NCBI GenBank assembly: GCA_006937955.1
Contig: SSNP01000001.1
Span: forward strand, 6,171,071-6,235,070
Source of the DNA: Pachypanchax playfairii
Lineage: Eukaryota; Chordata; Actinopteri; Cyprinodontiformes; Aplocheilidae
Direction: 5' to 3'
DNA length: 64,000 bases
A program made the position numbers and the translations under genes. Shown piece by piece: positions 1 to 11,316 of the stretch (position 1 is the stretch's first letter; each line of letters starts with the position of its first letter). The notes beneath the pieces were generated by a model. It made no database searches, had not been told where the DNA came from, and saw only the letters and a list, made by a program, of their open reading frames with translations.

Positions 1-170
1 ATCAATAAATCCTGTGTTTATTTTTGTAAATACATATGTGTACCTTGGGGGTCTCTCGACAGCACACGTTTTCCAGAGGGGACAATGAGACACAATGCCC
101 ACATGTACACCTGTTCATACAGAGTTTAACAAAATTATATATATGATACAATTTGGTCAGTAGAGGGCAA

Positions 171-187
171 TATATATATATATACAT

Positions 188-234
<47 letters not shown>

Positions 235-262
235 TAAATATATATATATATATATACACATA
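171..262. repeat. (TA)n/(CA)n compound microsatellite
   Basis: Alternating TA and CA dinucleotide runs. The long open frames across it, rich in Tyr/Ile or Val/Cys, are repeat artefacts. Confidence 0.9.
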
Positions 263-379
263 TTGCTGATGGGTCTCTTAGATAAGAGCAAATACTGAAT
301 AACGTGTAATATATATATATATATATATATATTACACGTTTTTCAGTATTTCCTCTCATATCAGAGACCCATCAGCAAT
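262..379. repeat. Palindromic element with a (TA)n centre
   Basis: The left arm starts attgctgatgggtctct and the right arm ends in its exact complement at 363-379. Inner blocks also pair (aatactgaa/ttcagtatt, acgtgtaat/attacacgt). The two arms meet at a TA run, 309-333. This is the form of a foldback or MITE-type element. Confidence 0.8.
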
Positions 380-414
380 CATGCTAACGCCATTTACCAC
401 TCTGAAACTCTGAA

Positions 415-706
415 GAGAGATCCTTCGAGGTGGAAGATTTTTCTCTACCTCCCTCCCCTGAGATGGAGGTTCTGGAGGAGGGTTCGGTGGCGGACGCTAG
501 CGGCCCTGAGCCGTATCGCTTCGAGCCGCGAGCTCCAGCGAGGGTTCGGTGGCAGCCTCCGCAGCACCGTATGGGGCCTCGCTGGAGCTCGCGGCTCGAA
601 GCGATACGGCTCAGGACCGCTAGCGTCCGCCACCGAACCCTCCTCCAGAACCTCCATCTCAGGGGAGGGAGGTGGAGAAAAATCTTCCACCTCAAAGGAT
701 CTCTCT
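415..706. repeat. Large near-perfect inverted repeat (129-130 bp arms)
   Basis: Arms at 415-543 and 577-706 are near-perfect reverse complements around a 33-bp loop. The right arm lies in a minus-strand open frame starting at 738 (MASDSESSFATE, later EPYRFEP), which has the look of the N-terminus of a fish transposon protein. The left arm repeats the same coding sequence in the other direction. Confidence 0.85.
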
Positions 707-738
707 GTTGCAAAACTTGACTCGCTATCGCTTGCCAT

Positions 739-3060
739 TATGCACTTTAGCTGTCAGTGTCAGCGCCAAAGCCAACTGTCAATCACAGCCCAAACCCCGC
801 CCACTAGCCCCCTCCCGCTCGTGCCCCTCAGTCCTCCCGGCACGCCCATTTCAGCGCCAGTTTTGAACTCTCACTGAGGCGGAAGTAAGTCTCTGGCAGG
901 GGGGGTTAGTTGTTCTTTAAATAGTGCCAGACCCAGACAAGACACAGGTGAAGACAATGAGCTAATGACAAGAGGCGAGGAACAGGAAATTGGATGACCA
1001 TATAAGGAAACAGACTGTTAAAACCATAGAAGAGACAGCACAGATCCTAACATGAAACTCTGACACCAGACTATGACAAGATACGGTACTAAACACAGAT
1101 TCAACAGTTAACAAAAAACACACCATGATTAAAAATAGAGAAACAGACACATAACCCCAAATATAAACTAAACACAAAAACCCACACTAAACATAAACAG
1201 GAGACCGTAGAAAAACCCACGGCTCCTGACAGCTTTAGAGAATAGCAAAAAAACTCCTTATAGTTTCTGAAATCTAAAGTAGACAACAAACTACTATAAT
1301 ACATATAACCAGTAAACAAACTTTCTACACAAAGTCTCCTACAGGACAAGCAAGGTGGACTGCTCAAAAACATCAAAAAAGCAAGGAAGAGAACGGTCCA
1401 ATCAGGTATAGGGGATAGAACACACAGCCAATCACTGACGAGGGATCAAACAGCTGAGCCAGCAAATCAGAGACCTGTAACGATACAGTGATAACAGACA
1501 GACAGACAGAAATAAAACTGACTGCATGTGATTAGTGCATTAGTTATATAGACTTTTGAACTTACACCTGATAATATTCTGGTTTTCAGATTAATTTACA
1601 TCACAGCAATTTAGAAAATAACTTTTATTAGATAAAATCTGAATTAAATCAACAGATGGATATTTTTTTCCTGTCCAAATCAGAGTAGTTTTATCTAATT
1701 AACTTATTGAATAAAAAGCACGACAAAGCTGGTCAACACATGATAACACATGGGGGAGGGGATCATGAATTAATAAGAAGTACATGAGGAAAAAAAAAAA
1801 TACAAATAATTTCTGTGTAATCTGTGCAAGGCTGGAATTCACCAGAAGACCTGTTTCCAGGTCAGGTCCGTGTAGGACTGTACCAGTTTGGAGGCTCGTT
1901 TACTTTGCTGCTGGTAACTAGGTTGTGACCTAACGTACACATACTTACTTAGTTGTTATTATTAAACGGTACTTTCGGGGCTTTTTTCCTTATTACTACT
2001 ACTGGTTTTCATGTTCACATAAAAACAGAGTGACACTCTGAAGGTAGTTGCTGTTTTAGTCATTGTTAGGCATTTTATAATCACAGGGAAAATGATTTAG
2101 CACCAATATTTATTTGGTGTAAAAAAACAAACAAACTTGAATTTATGTTTTAATGGTATAGAAAACTTACAGAAATATATTCATGCTGAGAAACTTGAGC
2201 TGATTATCATGAGACATGTTGAATAAGTGCCAAGAGGAACTACTGACAAAGATACACACAAAAGTGTTCAAATTAACAGGTTTACACATAAACTGAACTG
2301 TAACATAAGAGTGATGGAAGTGATAATGACTTCAGACCCCCCCCCCTTCCCCCACCACCACCACCTCCCTGTCAATGTGTATGTTCAAAAAACACCATTA
2401 GAAATCTCACATTACTGAAAACAGGTCAAATCATGTGTGCCTGTTAAAGTGTGTGACAGGTGAGAAGGACCTGTGTAAAGCTGGCAGCACACACTAAGTG
2501 AAGCATCTTGTGTTCAAACCATGAGGGAGGAGTCATTAGAGCTCACAGCAGATTCAGAGTGAATCACTCCAACAACATGCTGGAGGAGCTGGAGAAGCCA
2601 AGAACAGTTTGAACAATGCAGTTGTAAGAACAGCTGATATTTTTATTAAATTGTGTCATATTATTTGTTTTTTAATCTAATCGATCTAATAATGTGCAAG
2701 AATTGTTCCAAAATATTTACATGTACATTAAAACTGGATCAAAATTTCCTGCCAGCAAAGTATGACTTCAGGGTTAAGCTGGATTAATACTAACACAAAG
2801 GTAAATGTGCTCCCACACGGTGGCGTACTGACGGAGCCAGTTTCTGTTCATACTACTCCGACCCTGTTGCAAAGAAATTCTCCACCAGGACAGCAGGAGG
2901 CGCGTTCCTTACTTAGAGGTCTCCCGGTGCTTTATGTGTAGTTCCAACCATGAGAGGAACAAATAAAAAGCAGGAACTTTACGGCCACCGGCATCGCCAC
3001 TGCTGCCCTTCAGACCTCTTTTAATGTGGACATATTTGTCTTTAAGACTGTCAACACTCG
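739..3060. other. Upstream intron sequence, nothing recognised
   Basis: AT-rich non-coding sequence with a poly-C run near 2340 and no long credible open frame. Parts look like decayed repeats, but I can assign none. Confidence 0.4.
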
Positions 3061-3169
3061 CGCTGTTTACTAAAGGGAAGCTACGTCATGCCGGAAATGA
3101 TGTTGGGTTGTTTGGCTGACCAATCACAGACGTGCGTCATCCGGCGCGGCCGTCAGAAAGTTAGAAAAT

Positions 3170-3633
3170 AGAGCGAGCTAACTTTGCAGGTTTGGTCTCA
3201 ACTGTGTGAGCTGATGAATACTAATGACTAAAATCAGTGTGACGTTACATTAGCCCCATTCAGACGTTAATTTTCAGGACTTTGTCCGTTCCAATTTTGA
3301 GTCTGAAAACAACCCTCCAGCATCTGTCCAGATAATCTTTACTGTAACTTTAGCGGCTGAAGACTTAGTAACAAGAGCTGATTTTTGGCGGTAAGGTGTT
3401 TGTGTTCAGTCAGGAAAGGTTCCGGGAAAGCAGGAGGGGTGTGAGGCGGTGGGGAAATATTCCAGAACTTTTGTCTGAAAACGGCTACTGATAGGGTTTT
3501 CAAACTCTGATAAAAAACTGAAAGAGAAGTTATTGTGCAACTTTCACACTCAGTACAAAACCAAAAACACCTGTTGACCTAAAATATTCAACATAAAAGT
3601 CAGAAAAACATTTTTTTTAATGACAGGGCCCTT
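3170..3633 (+). mobile_element. TTAA-flanked element, family A relative, 5' part missing or diverged
   Basis: The interior (ctgatgaatacta, aaaactgaaagagaagtt, aaatattcaac) matches the family A elements at 5761, 8218, 15993 and 46727. It ends agggcccttt next to TTAA at 3634-3637. The left boundary is not clear. Confidence 0.55.
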
Positions 3634-4406
3634 TTAAGAAGAAAATGTGTGTTATATTTCCATTAAGATCCTTCAGCAGTCGTATGCAAGTAGCTCAAAG
3701 TTTCACTCACATAGATAAAAAGTACATTTATTTAACTTGATCATTTGAAAAATTGAAACTAAACTCAATCTTCCAGAAAGAACAAGTACATGCTCCCTTA
3801 TTTAGTTTTAATGAGATATCAATCATGCTAATTTGCCCATTGTAAAAACGGGTCTTTTTTTGTAGAACTGGAAAGATTATTACTGTGGAATAATCATATT
3901 TTGTTATGAGACTGTGCTGATCTGTTTTATTTATGAGTCTTTAAAAGATGCCCGGCAGCAGGATTTTACAGTTATTGTGTTCGTTCCACAACAGCTGTGT
4001 CACTGTGAAAAATAATCTGTTTTTGAGTCTCAGCACAGTGTGTGCCACAGATCAAAAGGAAAGAAAATCACATCAGGAAGCTTACTGGAGAGAAGTGCTA
4101 ACTTAAAACAGTACAGCACTGATTCGGGAGTTTATGAGCACAGAGACTCAAATGCAAATGAACAGAAAACAGATCAGAAACATCGTCTCATAGCCAAGAA
4201 GAATACGGAAATAACATCCTCCACTTGACTATGTGAGGTTTGTTTAGCTTCCATAAGAGTTGCACTCATTGCTGCTCTCCAGGTACGGAGGTAAAGTACT
4301 CAGGCATTATGCTGACTTCTTCTTTTACTCCTAATAAATAATACTTAATACTTTTATTTTCATTTAATTCTATTCCTTTATTATGAATATAATATATGCT
4401 ATTTAA

Positions 4407-5176
4407 AGGGACTTAAGGCAAGATTTGTGAAAAACTACACATGCATTTCCAGTTTATTCAATGCTAATGGGTCATGAAGCATTAAAAACCCAAAATAACG
4501 AGGCCATCCGCATATATGTCTGTTGCCTTGGAAACGCTGTGTGCCACATAATGCGCTGCAGTTCGACGTCCGAATTTCCCGCGCAGTTGTAGGGATGTGA
4601 CGTAAATTGACGCTGCATGCGCGTTGCCGACAGCTCTTGAACAGGAAGAACATGGCCGCCGTGGACTTGGATTCAAACACTGAAGGTATACTTATGGATG
4701 TTTCTGCAGCCAGCAAACGACCTGCATCCACTCTCATCCCCCAAAAAAGTGGCACCACGAAGAAAAAAAAGACTTTATCAGCGGCATCTCGTGAGTCTAA
4801 AAAAAAATATGACCGAAGCCGGGCAGGCACCCGCATAAATATTGGATATGCGTTCGGTTCATGGAGGGAACTTCAGCTGCATTTGGGAGTGAAAACGGAT
4901 GCTGACATGGCTCATTTCCTTGTGACCAGGTGAGAAAACATTATAGGTCGTGTTTAGAGCCTGATACAGTATGAAAATGATGAGATCAAATCAAATAACA
5001 GAGTGGAGAGACCTGACGTGAAGTATGTTAGCCTCCCCGGTGCAGTGCTGTGAAGACGAACCGTCTGTAAAGTGTCTGTGCGCGCTCCTGTGCCGGCTTG
5101 GCTGGTGGCTGCAGTTAGCCACAGCGCCTGTCGCGGCAGCACTGAGTCAGATTTTGTAAAGCTGCCTTAAGTTCCT
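4407..5176 (+). mobile_element. TTAA-flanked DNA transposon derivative (family W, Kolobok or piggyBac-like)
   Basis: Terminal inverted repeats AGGGACTTAAGGCA and TGCCTTAAGTTCCT sit between TTAA copies at 4403-4406 and 5177-5180. TTAA target duplications are typical of piggyBac and Kolobok. Inside is a short open frame from 4652 ending at a splice-donor-like gtgaga. Confidence 0.8.
4652..4929 (+). pseudogene. Transposon-derived first-exon remnant (RTRINIG-type motif)
   Basis: An open frame from an ATG in a good context (agaacATGG) starts MAAVDLDSNTEG, has a KKKK basic run, then GTRINIGYAFGSWRELQ and KTDADMAHFLVTR, and ends at cag|gtgaga. The open frame at 35320 shares the R-x-R-I-x-I-G-x-A-F-x-x-W-R-E motif in a different TTAA element. 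It is most likely the first exon of the parent transposon's protein, left in a non-autonomous copy. Function unknown. Confidence 0.55.
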
Positions 5177-5180
5177 TTAA

Positions 5181-5698
5181 AGGTATAATATGTAGAAAAT
5201 AATGGCTTTTATTTCCAACACCAGGTGACAGTAATGAGCTAAATCAAAACCCCGTCACTTCCACTAACCACCACAGGGTGGCAGTAACAAGTATTATTTC
5301 TTACTCGGTCACACAGAGTGACAATGTTCAATAGTACTGTCACGAAGCTGTCTCCAGCGCGTGAATGTGATGCTAATATTTACTCTGGTTTTTATCACTA
5401 TACTTCTGTGACTCGTAGCGTCCCTTTTTTATTTTAGCAGAAGCTAACTCAGGCATGATACTTCTTCTTGAGCAGTAAATCAGGAGTTCAGCCAAAAACT
5501 GGCTTATACTCAATTTAGTGGTGGAAAAAAGTACTACAAGTTTGTCAGACCAACAAAAAAAATTAAAAAAGATCAAACCTTTTAAAAATAAAAATAAATC
5601 ATATGGAATTGTGGCAAATAACATGTTGTTTAGCGCTCTTATTATTATATTATTTTATTTCAAAAAGCATAATATTGAAAATTCTACATATTATTCCT
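5181..5698. mobile_element. TTAA-associated element (family X)
   Basis: The left end AGGTATAATATGTA begins directly at the TTAA that also ends element W. An imperfect inverted copy (ctacatattattcct) lies at 5684-5698, without an intact TTAA after it. Its termini match the element at 36134-36638; the interiors differ. Confidence 0.5.
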
Positions 5699-5760
5699 GT
5701 ATCTATATCTAAAAAAAATCCCCATTGGATTAAAAACTGGGATGGAACTAAAAACCTTAA

Positions 5761-6293
5761 AGAGGCCATTTCATACAAATTTCAGGACTTTGTGGTTATT
5801 TCTTAAGTATTAACCAGTAATATGAAACATTTTATATCTAAAAAACGTCAGGAAACACTGATTAACAGACCTTTCAATCTGTCTGCGTAAAAATTCGGCT
5901 CATTCCGTCAGGCCTCGTCAACAGCTTGTTCATATTTGTTATTCGAATTTCCTGGACTCAGATTGGCTAACAAACTAGCCTATGAGAGCAAGGAATACTG
6001 TTTCCTGCCCCGCTGCGCATGGCAACATCAGACGTTCTCTCTTCCTGTTTGCTACGTCTTATGCTAACAGCTTTTAGCCAGCAGCATGCTAGGCATGGTT
6101 TCAATTGTGGGAGCTGCTGAATACTAACGAACAACGGAGTTGTGACGAAACAGATACAGGCCGTTCAAACTCGGGTTTTATCGCCACCTGAGTTGTTGAC
6201 CTGTTTTTACACCCACCATGAAGGTAAGAACACCTGTGGAGCTAAAATATTCAACAGAAACCTCAGAAAAAACGTTTTTAATGGAAGGACCTC
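5761..6293 (+). mobile_element. TTAA-flanked MITE, family A copy 1
   Basis: Flanked by TTAA at 5757-5760 and 6294-6297, with ends AGAGGCCATTTCAT and ATGGAAGGACCTC that form inverted repeats. Copies of the same sequence occur at 8218-8761, 15993-16570 and 46727-47312. Confidence 0.85.
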
Positions 6294-6297
6294 TTAA

Positions 6298-7300
6298 CTT
6301 AGACATGAGGTTTTAACCAGTTCAGAGGTTTCCACAAGCATTTTGAATTACACAGACATTGTGATGTATCATTTTAGGATATTTTTACAATTCAGTAATT
6401 GTTGCAAAAGTCTATATATTGTTATATAATCTGGGGTCCTGCATAAGTACTGAGAGAAGGTACAATATTACAACGTCAGCCGATTGTGTGAACATTTTTA
6501 TTTAAATGTCTGAAGTGAAGCCCGCGAGGAAAAAAAATCTGAGTCATTAACATGATAAACAGCTGCATCAGTCCTCTTTTACATCTACATCTCAGCTGAA
6601 GATGGAAACAATGATGGACTTGTGAATGAAGGTCACTGAAAAGGAAAGAAAGGAAGAAAAATAGGAGGGAACTGTGTTAGGAAATAAGTCAGACTGTCAG
6701 GAAGGAGATCCAAGAGATGTATTGAGATTATGAGAGGGAGATACATTTTTAGAATAAAAGAAGAAGAGAAGAATGAGAGTATGAATATTTCATTTCACAT
6801 TCTACAACTTGGCAAAAGCCTGGGCCCCCCCCCCCCCTCACACACACGCTTCATTTCAGGCATTACAATAATACACTGTTCAAATCCACACACACATACA
6901 CCAATGGTTGGGTTGCTTAGTAATTTAGTCTGTTGGTGTACTGCGTCTCAGTATTCTTATTTTAAACTACAGGAAGTTAGATAAAAGGAGATAGTAAGTG
7001 CCTAGAAAGAAGTAGGTTGTGACACATTTCTTTAAAAAGTGTAACCAGAATCTAGAGAGGATCAAGACTCGTTCTCACAAGTTTATTATCATGACTTGTT
7101 TTTCTTGTTACGCAAACTTCAGCCAATCTGATGTTTACATGCTCTTATAATGAGCTAATATTTTCTATCAAATGGTAAAATGTCTCAGTTTCAACATATT
7201 TTATTGTGTTTTATTAGGAATAAAATATGGGTTTATGAGATCACTGCATTTCTTTTTTTATTTACACTTTAAACAGCAACCCAACATTTTTTTTGTTCAC
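6298..7300. other. Intron sequence, nothing recognised
   Basis: Non-coding, AT-rich, with a poly-C run near 6824. No gene or repeat family could be assigned. Confidence 0.4.
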
Positions 7301-7309
7301 CAACTTTAA

Positions 7310-7630
7310 AGGGACTGTATCATGCTATTTTACAGGTTTCAACGTCTGGGATTGGCACATATATGATAAAACCTTACTGTTTGAGCTATATTCACTTCAT
7401 TTGTCCTGAAATATAACTTATATTCTCGAGTTATTCTGTGACCAGGAAGTAAAAACGCTCGGTTTACCTAAAACCCCGCCTCCCAAATGTGAGTCCGATT
7501 TTTTTTTCTGTTTAGAAACACTAAATAAACTTCTGTAATTCTCGCAGATGCACATTTTCGACGAGAAATTTTTAGAATGAAATACAACGAAATGGAGGTG
7601 CTAATTTGTCAAAAAATTCTGGTACAGTAT
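7310..7630 (+). mobile_element. TTAA-flanked element, family B, truncated copy
   Basis: Starts AGGGACTGTATCATGCTATT directly after TTAA (7306-7309) and matches the complete copy at 54707-55285 (stretches tctgggatt, ttatattctcgagttattct, aggaagtaaaa). The right end is missing. Confidence 0.7.
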
Positions 7631-7639
7631 AATTTCTAT

Positions 7640-7722
7640 TTATAGATGATCAGTGGCGGGCCAAATTAAAAAGCACGGCGGGCCAACTTTGGCCCGCGGG
7701 CCCCACTTTGGGCACCCCTGAC
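7640..7722 (-). mobile_element. hAT-type terminal fragment
   Basis: Ends ggcccgcgggccccactttgggcacccctg, whose reverse complement starts CAGGGGTGCCCAAAG, a typical hAT terminal repeat. Only one end is present. Confidence 0.55.
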
Positions 7723-7729
7723 CTAAGCT

Positions 7730-8870
7730 AACCCTGACTTCATGAATTAGCTAAAAGAAAAGTTTTAAGTCTGTTCTCAAAGATACAAAAGGTGTCTGCC
7801 TCACGGATTAAAACCTAAAGCTGATAACTGAAAGCTCTTCCTCCCATCCCTAGATGCTTTTAGAAATTCCTACACAAGCAAACATCAGTGTGAAGTGCTC
7901 TGTTAGGAACACATAGAACAATAAGATCTTTAATATAAGATGGAGCTTGATTGTTTAGATCTTCATGTTAGAAGTTACATTATTCTGGATTTCACAGGGA
8001 GCCAATGAAGTGATGCTAAAAATGGATAAATATGAACTCTCCTTCTAACTCTCATCAGAACTCTGGCAGCAGCATTTTGGATCAGCTGGAGGCCTTTAAC
8101 AGAACTATTAGAACATCCTGATAATAAAGAATTACAATAGTCAAGCCTAGAAGTAATAAAGACATGGATCAATGTTTCTGCATCACTCTGATTCAGACTA
8201 ATCTTAAAGAGGCCCTTCCATTAAAACCATTTTTTCTGAGGTTTCTGTTGAATATTTTAACTCCACAGGTGTTCTTACCTTCATAGTGGGTGTGAAAACA
8301 GGTCAACAACTTCTCTTTTAGTTTTTAACTCTCAAACTACGCAGGTGGTGATAAAACCCGAGTTCGAACGGCCTGTATCTGTTTCGTCACAACTCCTTTG
8401 TTCATTAGTATTCATCAGCTCCCATAGTTGAAACCATGCCTAGCATGCTGCTGGCTAAAAGCTGTTAGCATAATGTAGCAAACAGGAAGAGACTACGTCT
8501 GCTGTTGCCATGCGCAGCAGGGCAGGAAACAATAAACCATGCTCTCATAGGCTAGTTTGTTAGCCAATCAGAGTCCAGCAAATTCAAATAATGAACATTA
8601 ATGAGTTGCTGCCTGAAACCAGACAAATTTTGACGCAGAAAGATTGAAAGGTCTGTTAATCAGTGTTTCCTGATGTTTTTTTAGATATGAAATGTTTCAT
8701 ATTACTGGTTAATACTTTAGAAATAACCACACAGTCCTGAAATTAGTGTGAAATGGCCTCTTTAACTTTAGCAATTTTACGCAGGTGGAAAAAGGTTGTC
8801 ATGGTAACATGTCTTATATGAGAGTTAAGGGAACATGTCCAGGTTCTTTACATTGTTGCTGGAGGCCAAA
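7730..8870 (-). mobile_element. LINE-L2 3' fragment, interrupted by a family A MITE
   Basis: The minus strand encodes L2 reverse-transcriptase C-terminal sequence (FITSRLDYCNSLLSG, LIQNAAARVL, LHWLPVKSRI) at 7975-8172 and the more upstream HLRKIAKV just beyond 8766. The MITE at 8218-8761 splits the two blocks at a TTAA. The upstream boundary is uncertain. Confidence 0.75.
8218..8761 (-). mobile_element. TTAA-flanked MITE, family A copy 2
   Basis: Bounded by TTAA at 8214-8217 and 8762-8765, with ends AGAGGCCCTTCCAT and GAAATGGCCTCT. It is in the opposite orientation to copy 1 and inserted inside a LINE-L2 coding fragment. Confidence 0.87.
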
Positions 8871-8879
8871 TTAATACCA

Positions 8880-9970
8880 TCCAGACTAACATTTTACAAG
8901 CAGCTCCAGAACGTGGACCCAAAATACTCATTTGTTTTTTAAGCTTTTTACTTTATCATTTGGGCTGAATTCTTCGACCTGTTGCAAATTGTAACAACTT
9001 ATCAGAGAACAACAAAAAACGATGGCTCAGGTGTGTTGACTTCTCCTGGAATCTTAACTAGGAAACTTATAATGGATTTCACGGTTGTGCTTTGCTGCCT
9101 TGTTGAAGGTGGTATAGAGTCTAATGATGCAGCAGTTCAGGTCCACAGAGACCCGAAAAAAAGAAAACAAATAGTATGGCATCTAATTTAAATATCATAG
9201 ATAGATTTTTAGTTCAGATTCACTCTCAAAATAAATACATATAACATTTACAACATTGGGAATTTCTTAGAGGGCAGTGCACAGTCTACTGAAATATAGA
9301 AATGTTTCAGCTTTAGTTTTGTAACTAAGGTAAGAAATAATGAAATTTTAATATGAACCTGATATAGTAAACCTTAGAAAGAAGTTAGTGTGTAATTTTG
9401 TCTGATGAGCGCATGTGTTGGAAAGACTTTCAGTTTTTTTTTTTTTTGCCTGCCATCATTTATGTTTACATGTCTTCAGGTCATGTGATGTCTTTTTGCA
9501 TAAATTTGACGAACGCTTCTCCATCAAAGTTGACATGTCAATCTGCTCGTCTCAGCACAGACACATAGAAACCCTCAAGCTGTTCACACACATTCACTGG
9601 ATTTGACATAACAGAATACTTTTTAATATAAATACTCTTTTAATTTCACTGTTTCCTCCTACAAGCTCTACGAAATATGTTTGATCTCTAATCGCTGGCT
9701 AATAAATCCATTTATCTGATTATCTTTATTATTATAACTTACCTGCATGTATGTGTGGGTCAGTTTAGCTTTTATTCAACTGATTCTAAAACCTCCATGT
9801 TGTTCACTATTTAATCTCGCTTTTCTTTCACGTTTAAATCTTAGTTTTTTAAGTCATTCATTTAAAAATAGATAAATTCAAAATATTTGAGTTTTGTGTG
9901 AGTAATTTTTTAAATTATAGGTCTGTGTGTTGGTCAAACTTAGATTTTTTGTAGTATTTCTGAGCCAGGT
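8880..9970. other. Intron sequence, nothing recognised
   Basis: AT-rich non-coding sequence with no credible open frame or repeat boundary. Confidence 0.4.
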
Positions 9971-9974
9971 GGTG

Positions 9975-10100
9975 TGGTGGTGCAACTGGTAGCCCCTGTG
10001 CATGTGTAGGTTTTTTTCCAGGCACGATATGCAATTCTAAATTGGCCCTGGATGTGAGCGTGTGAATGGGTGTGGCCTGTCTCTAGCCAGTGACCAATAG
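9975..10100 (+). repeat. Decayed SINE-like repeat
   Basis: Resembles the tRNA-like head repeats at 34380 and 47579 (ggtggtgcaactggtagc, aattctaaattggccctggatgtgagcgtgtgaatgg in part) but has lost its middle. The call is tentative. Confidence 0.4.
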
Positions 10101-10628
10101 AGATAGACATCAGTTCCCTGAGACTATGAACAGGACCAATCAGGCAGGACTTGAGAACTCAAGGAAATAAACCAAATACAAAAGGCTGCAAAAACAACTT
10201 ATTAAAAAAATTCACTTTAAGTTAGACGCAGGAAACACAAAGAGATGAGGAACCAGGAGGATCTGACGGAGAACAAAGAACTGAATAGAGATCTTATACA
10301 GGGAAACTCAGGCGGCACCCATGAGAGATAATTAAACACAGGTGAGAGACATGAGACTTGTTCAGACAGGAGCATGAAAGAACAAACATGACATGATGAC
10401 ATGAATCATACTACATGAATAAACTGAAGAACATGATTATATGACAGACAGGGAGAATTAAAAAGCAGACAGGACAAGATTAACAGAAAACATATGACAG
10501 GAACAGGAAGCAACGAGTATAGAACTAAAATGAAGAGGACAAGAATAAAAACACTGGACAGAAACTGAAAGGTCTGGACCATGGGTAGAACTAAACAAGG
10601 GGAGGACCTGAACAAGACAATGACTACG

Positions 10629-11263
10629 TTTACATGCAGCCAATATTCGGGTTATGATCGGGTTAAGGTCAGTATTCGGGTTTCTGAAATCTTCAGAATA
10701 ACCCATTTACAAGTAGAGAGAGTTACCCCTGTATATGTGAAACTTGTAATAACCTGATTTAAACGCGGATGTTGAGGTAGCGTCATAACATACGAACTAC
10801 TTCAGGACGCAATATGCGTCATTTCCGATTCTTCTTCCTGTATCCAAAAACAACAACATCGCTATCTCTGTACTTTCTGCCGTCAACAAAAGACATAATG
10901 TTCATACTTTTCACCAGACTGATGGAAAAATTGGTTTCCTCCTCTCTCCAAAAGTGTGGTGCTGCATCTCGCCATGTTGACCTCGACTCGTTTACTTCCG
11001 GCATACTGGCGCATAGTCTCTCTACTCAAAAGACCAAGATTCCTTGCGAATAGAGCATGCGCAGAACACATGTTTTGATTGGGTTATGCCGATACGCGTT
11101 TACATGACTAAATATTTGGGTTAGAAAAGGGTTACCTCAGGGGTAAAAACCGGGTTATGAGCATATTCGGGATTTTGCCGGTGTTTAAAAGACCGTGCGG
11201 AACTGGGTTATTGTGAATATTTGGGTTTTAAAAGGGTTATTTGCTGCATGTAAACACAGTCAA
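10629..11263. mobile_element. Non-autonomous DNA element with 8-bp target duplication (hAT-like)
   Basis: Left end acgtttacatgcagc and right end gctgcatgtaaacacagt are inverted, and CAATGACT flanks both sides. Internal repeats of the type attcgggtt recur. An 8-bp duplication suggests hAT, but the termini are not classic CAGGG. Confidence 0.65.
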
Positions 11264-11316
11264 TGACTGATGACAGGTAAACCATAAAAAACAGAACTCT
11301 AGACTATAAAGACTTA

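Noticed and set aside
384..738. Overlapping open frames on both strands as host genes
   Set aside because: They arise because the sequence is an inverted repeat; only the minus-strand frame from 738 resembles a protein start, and that looks transposon-derived.
4607..4933. A host gene with an intron
   Set aside because: The frame lies wholly within a TTAA-flanked element with inverted ends, and a similar frame occurs in another element at 35320.
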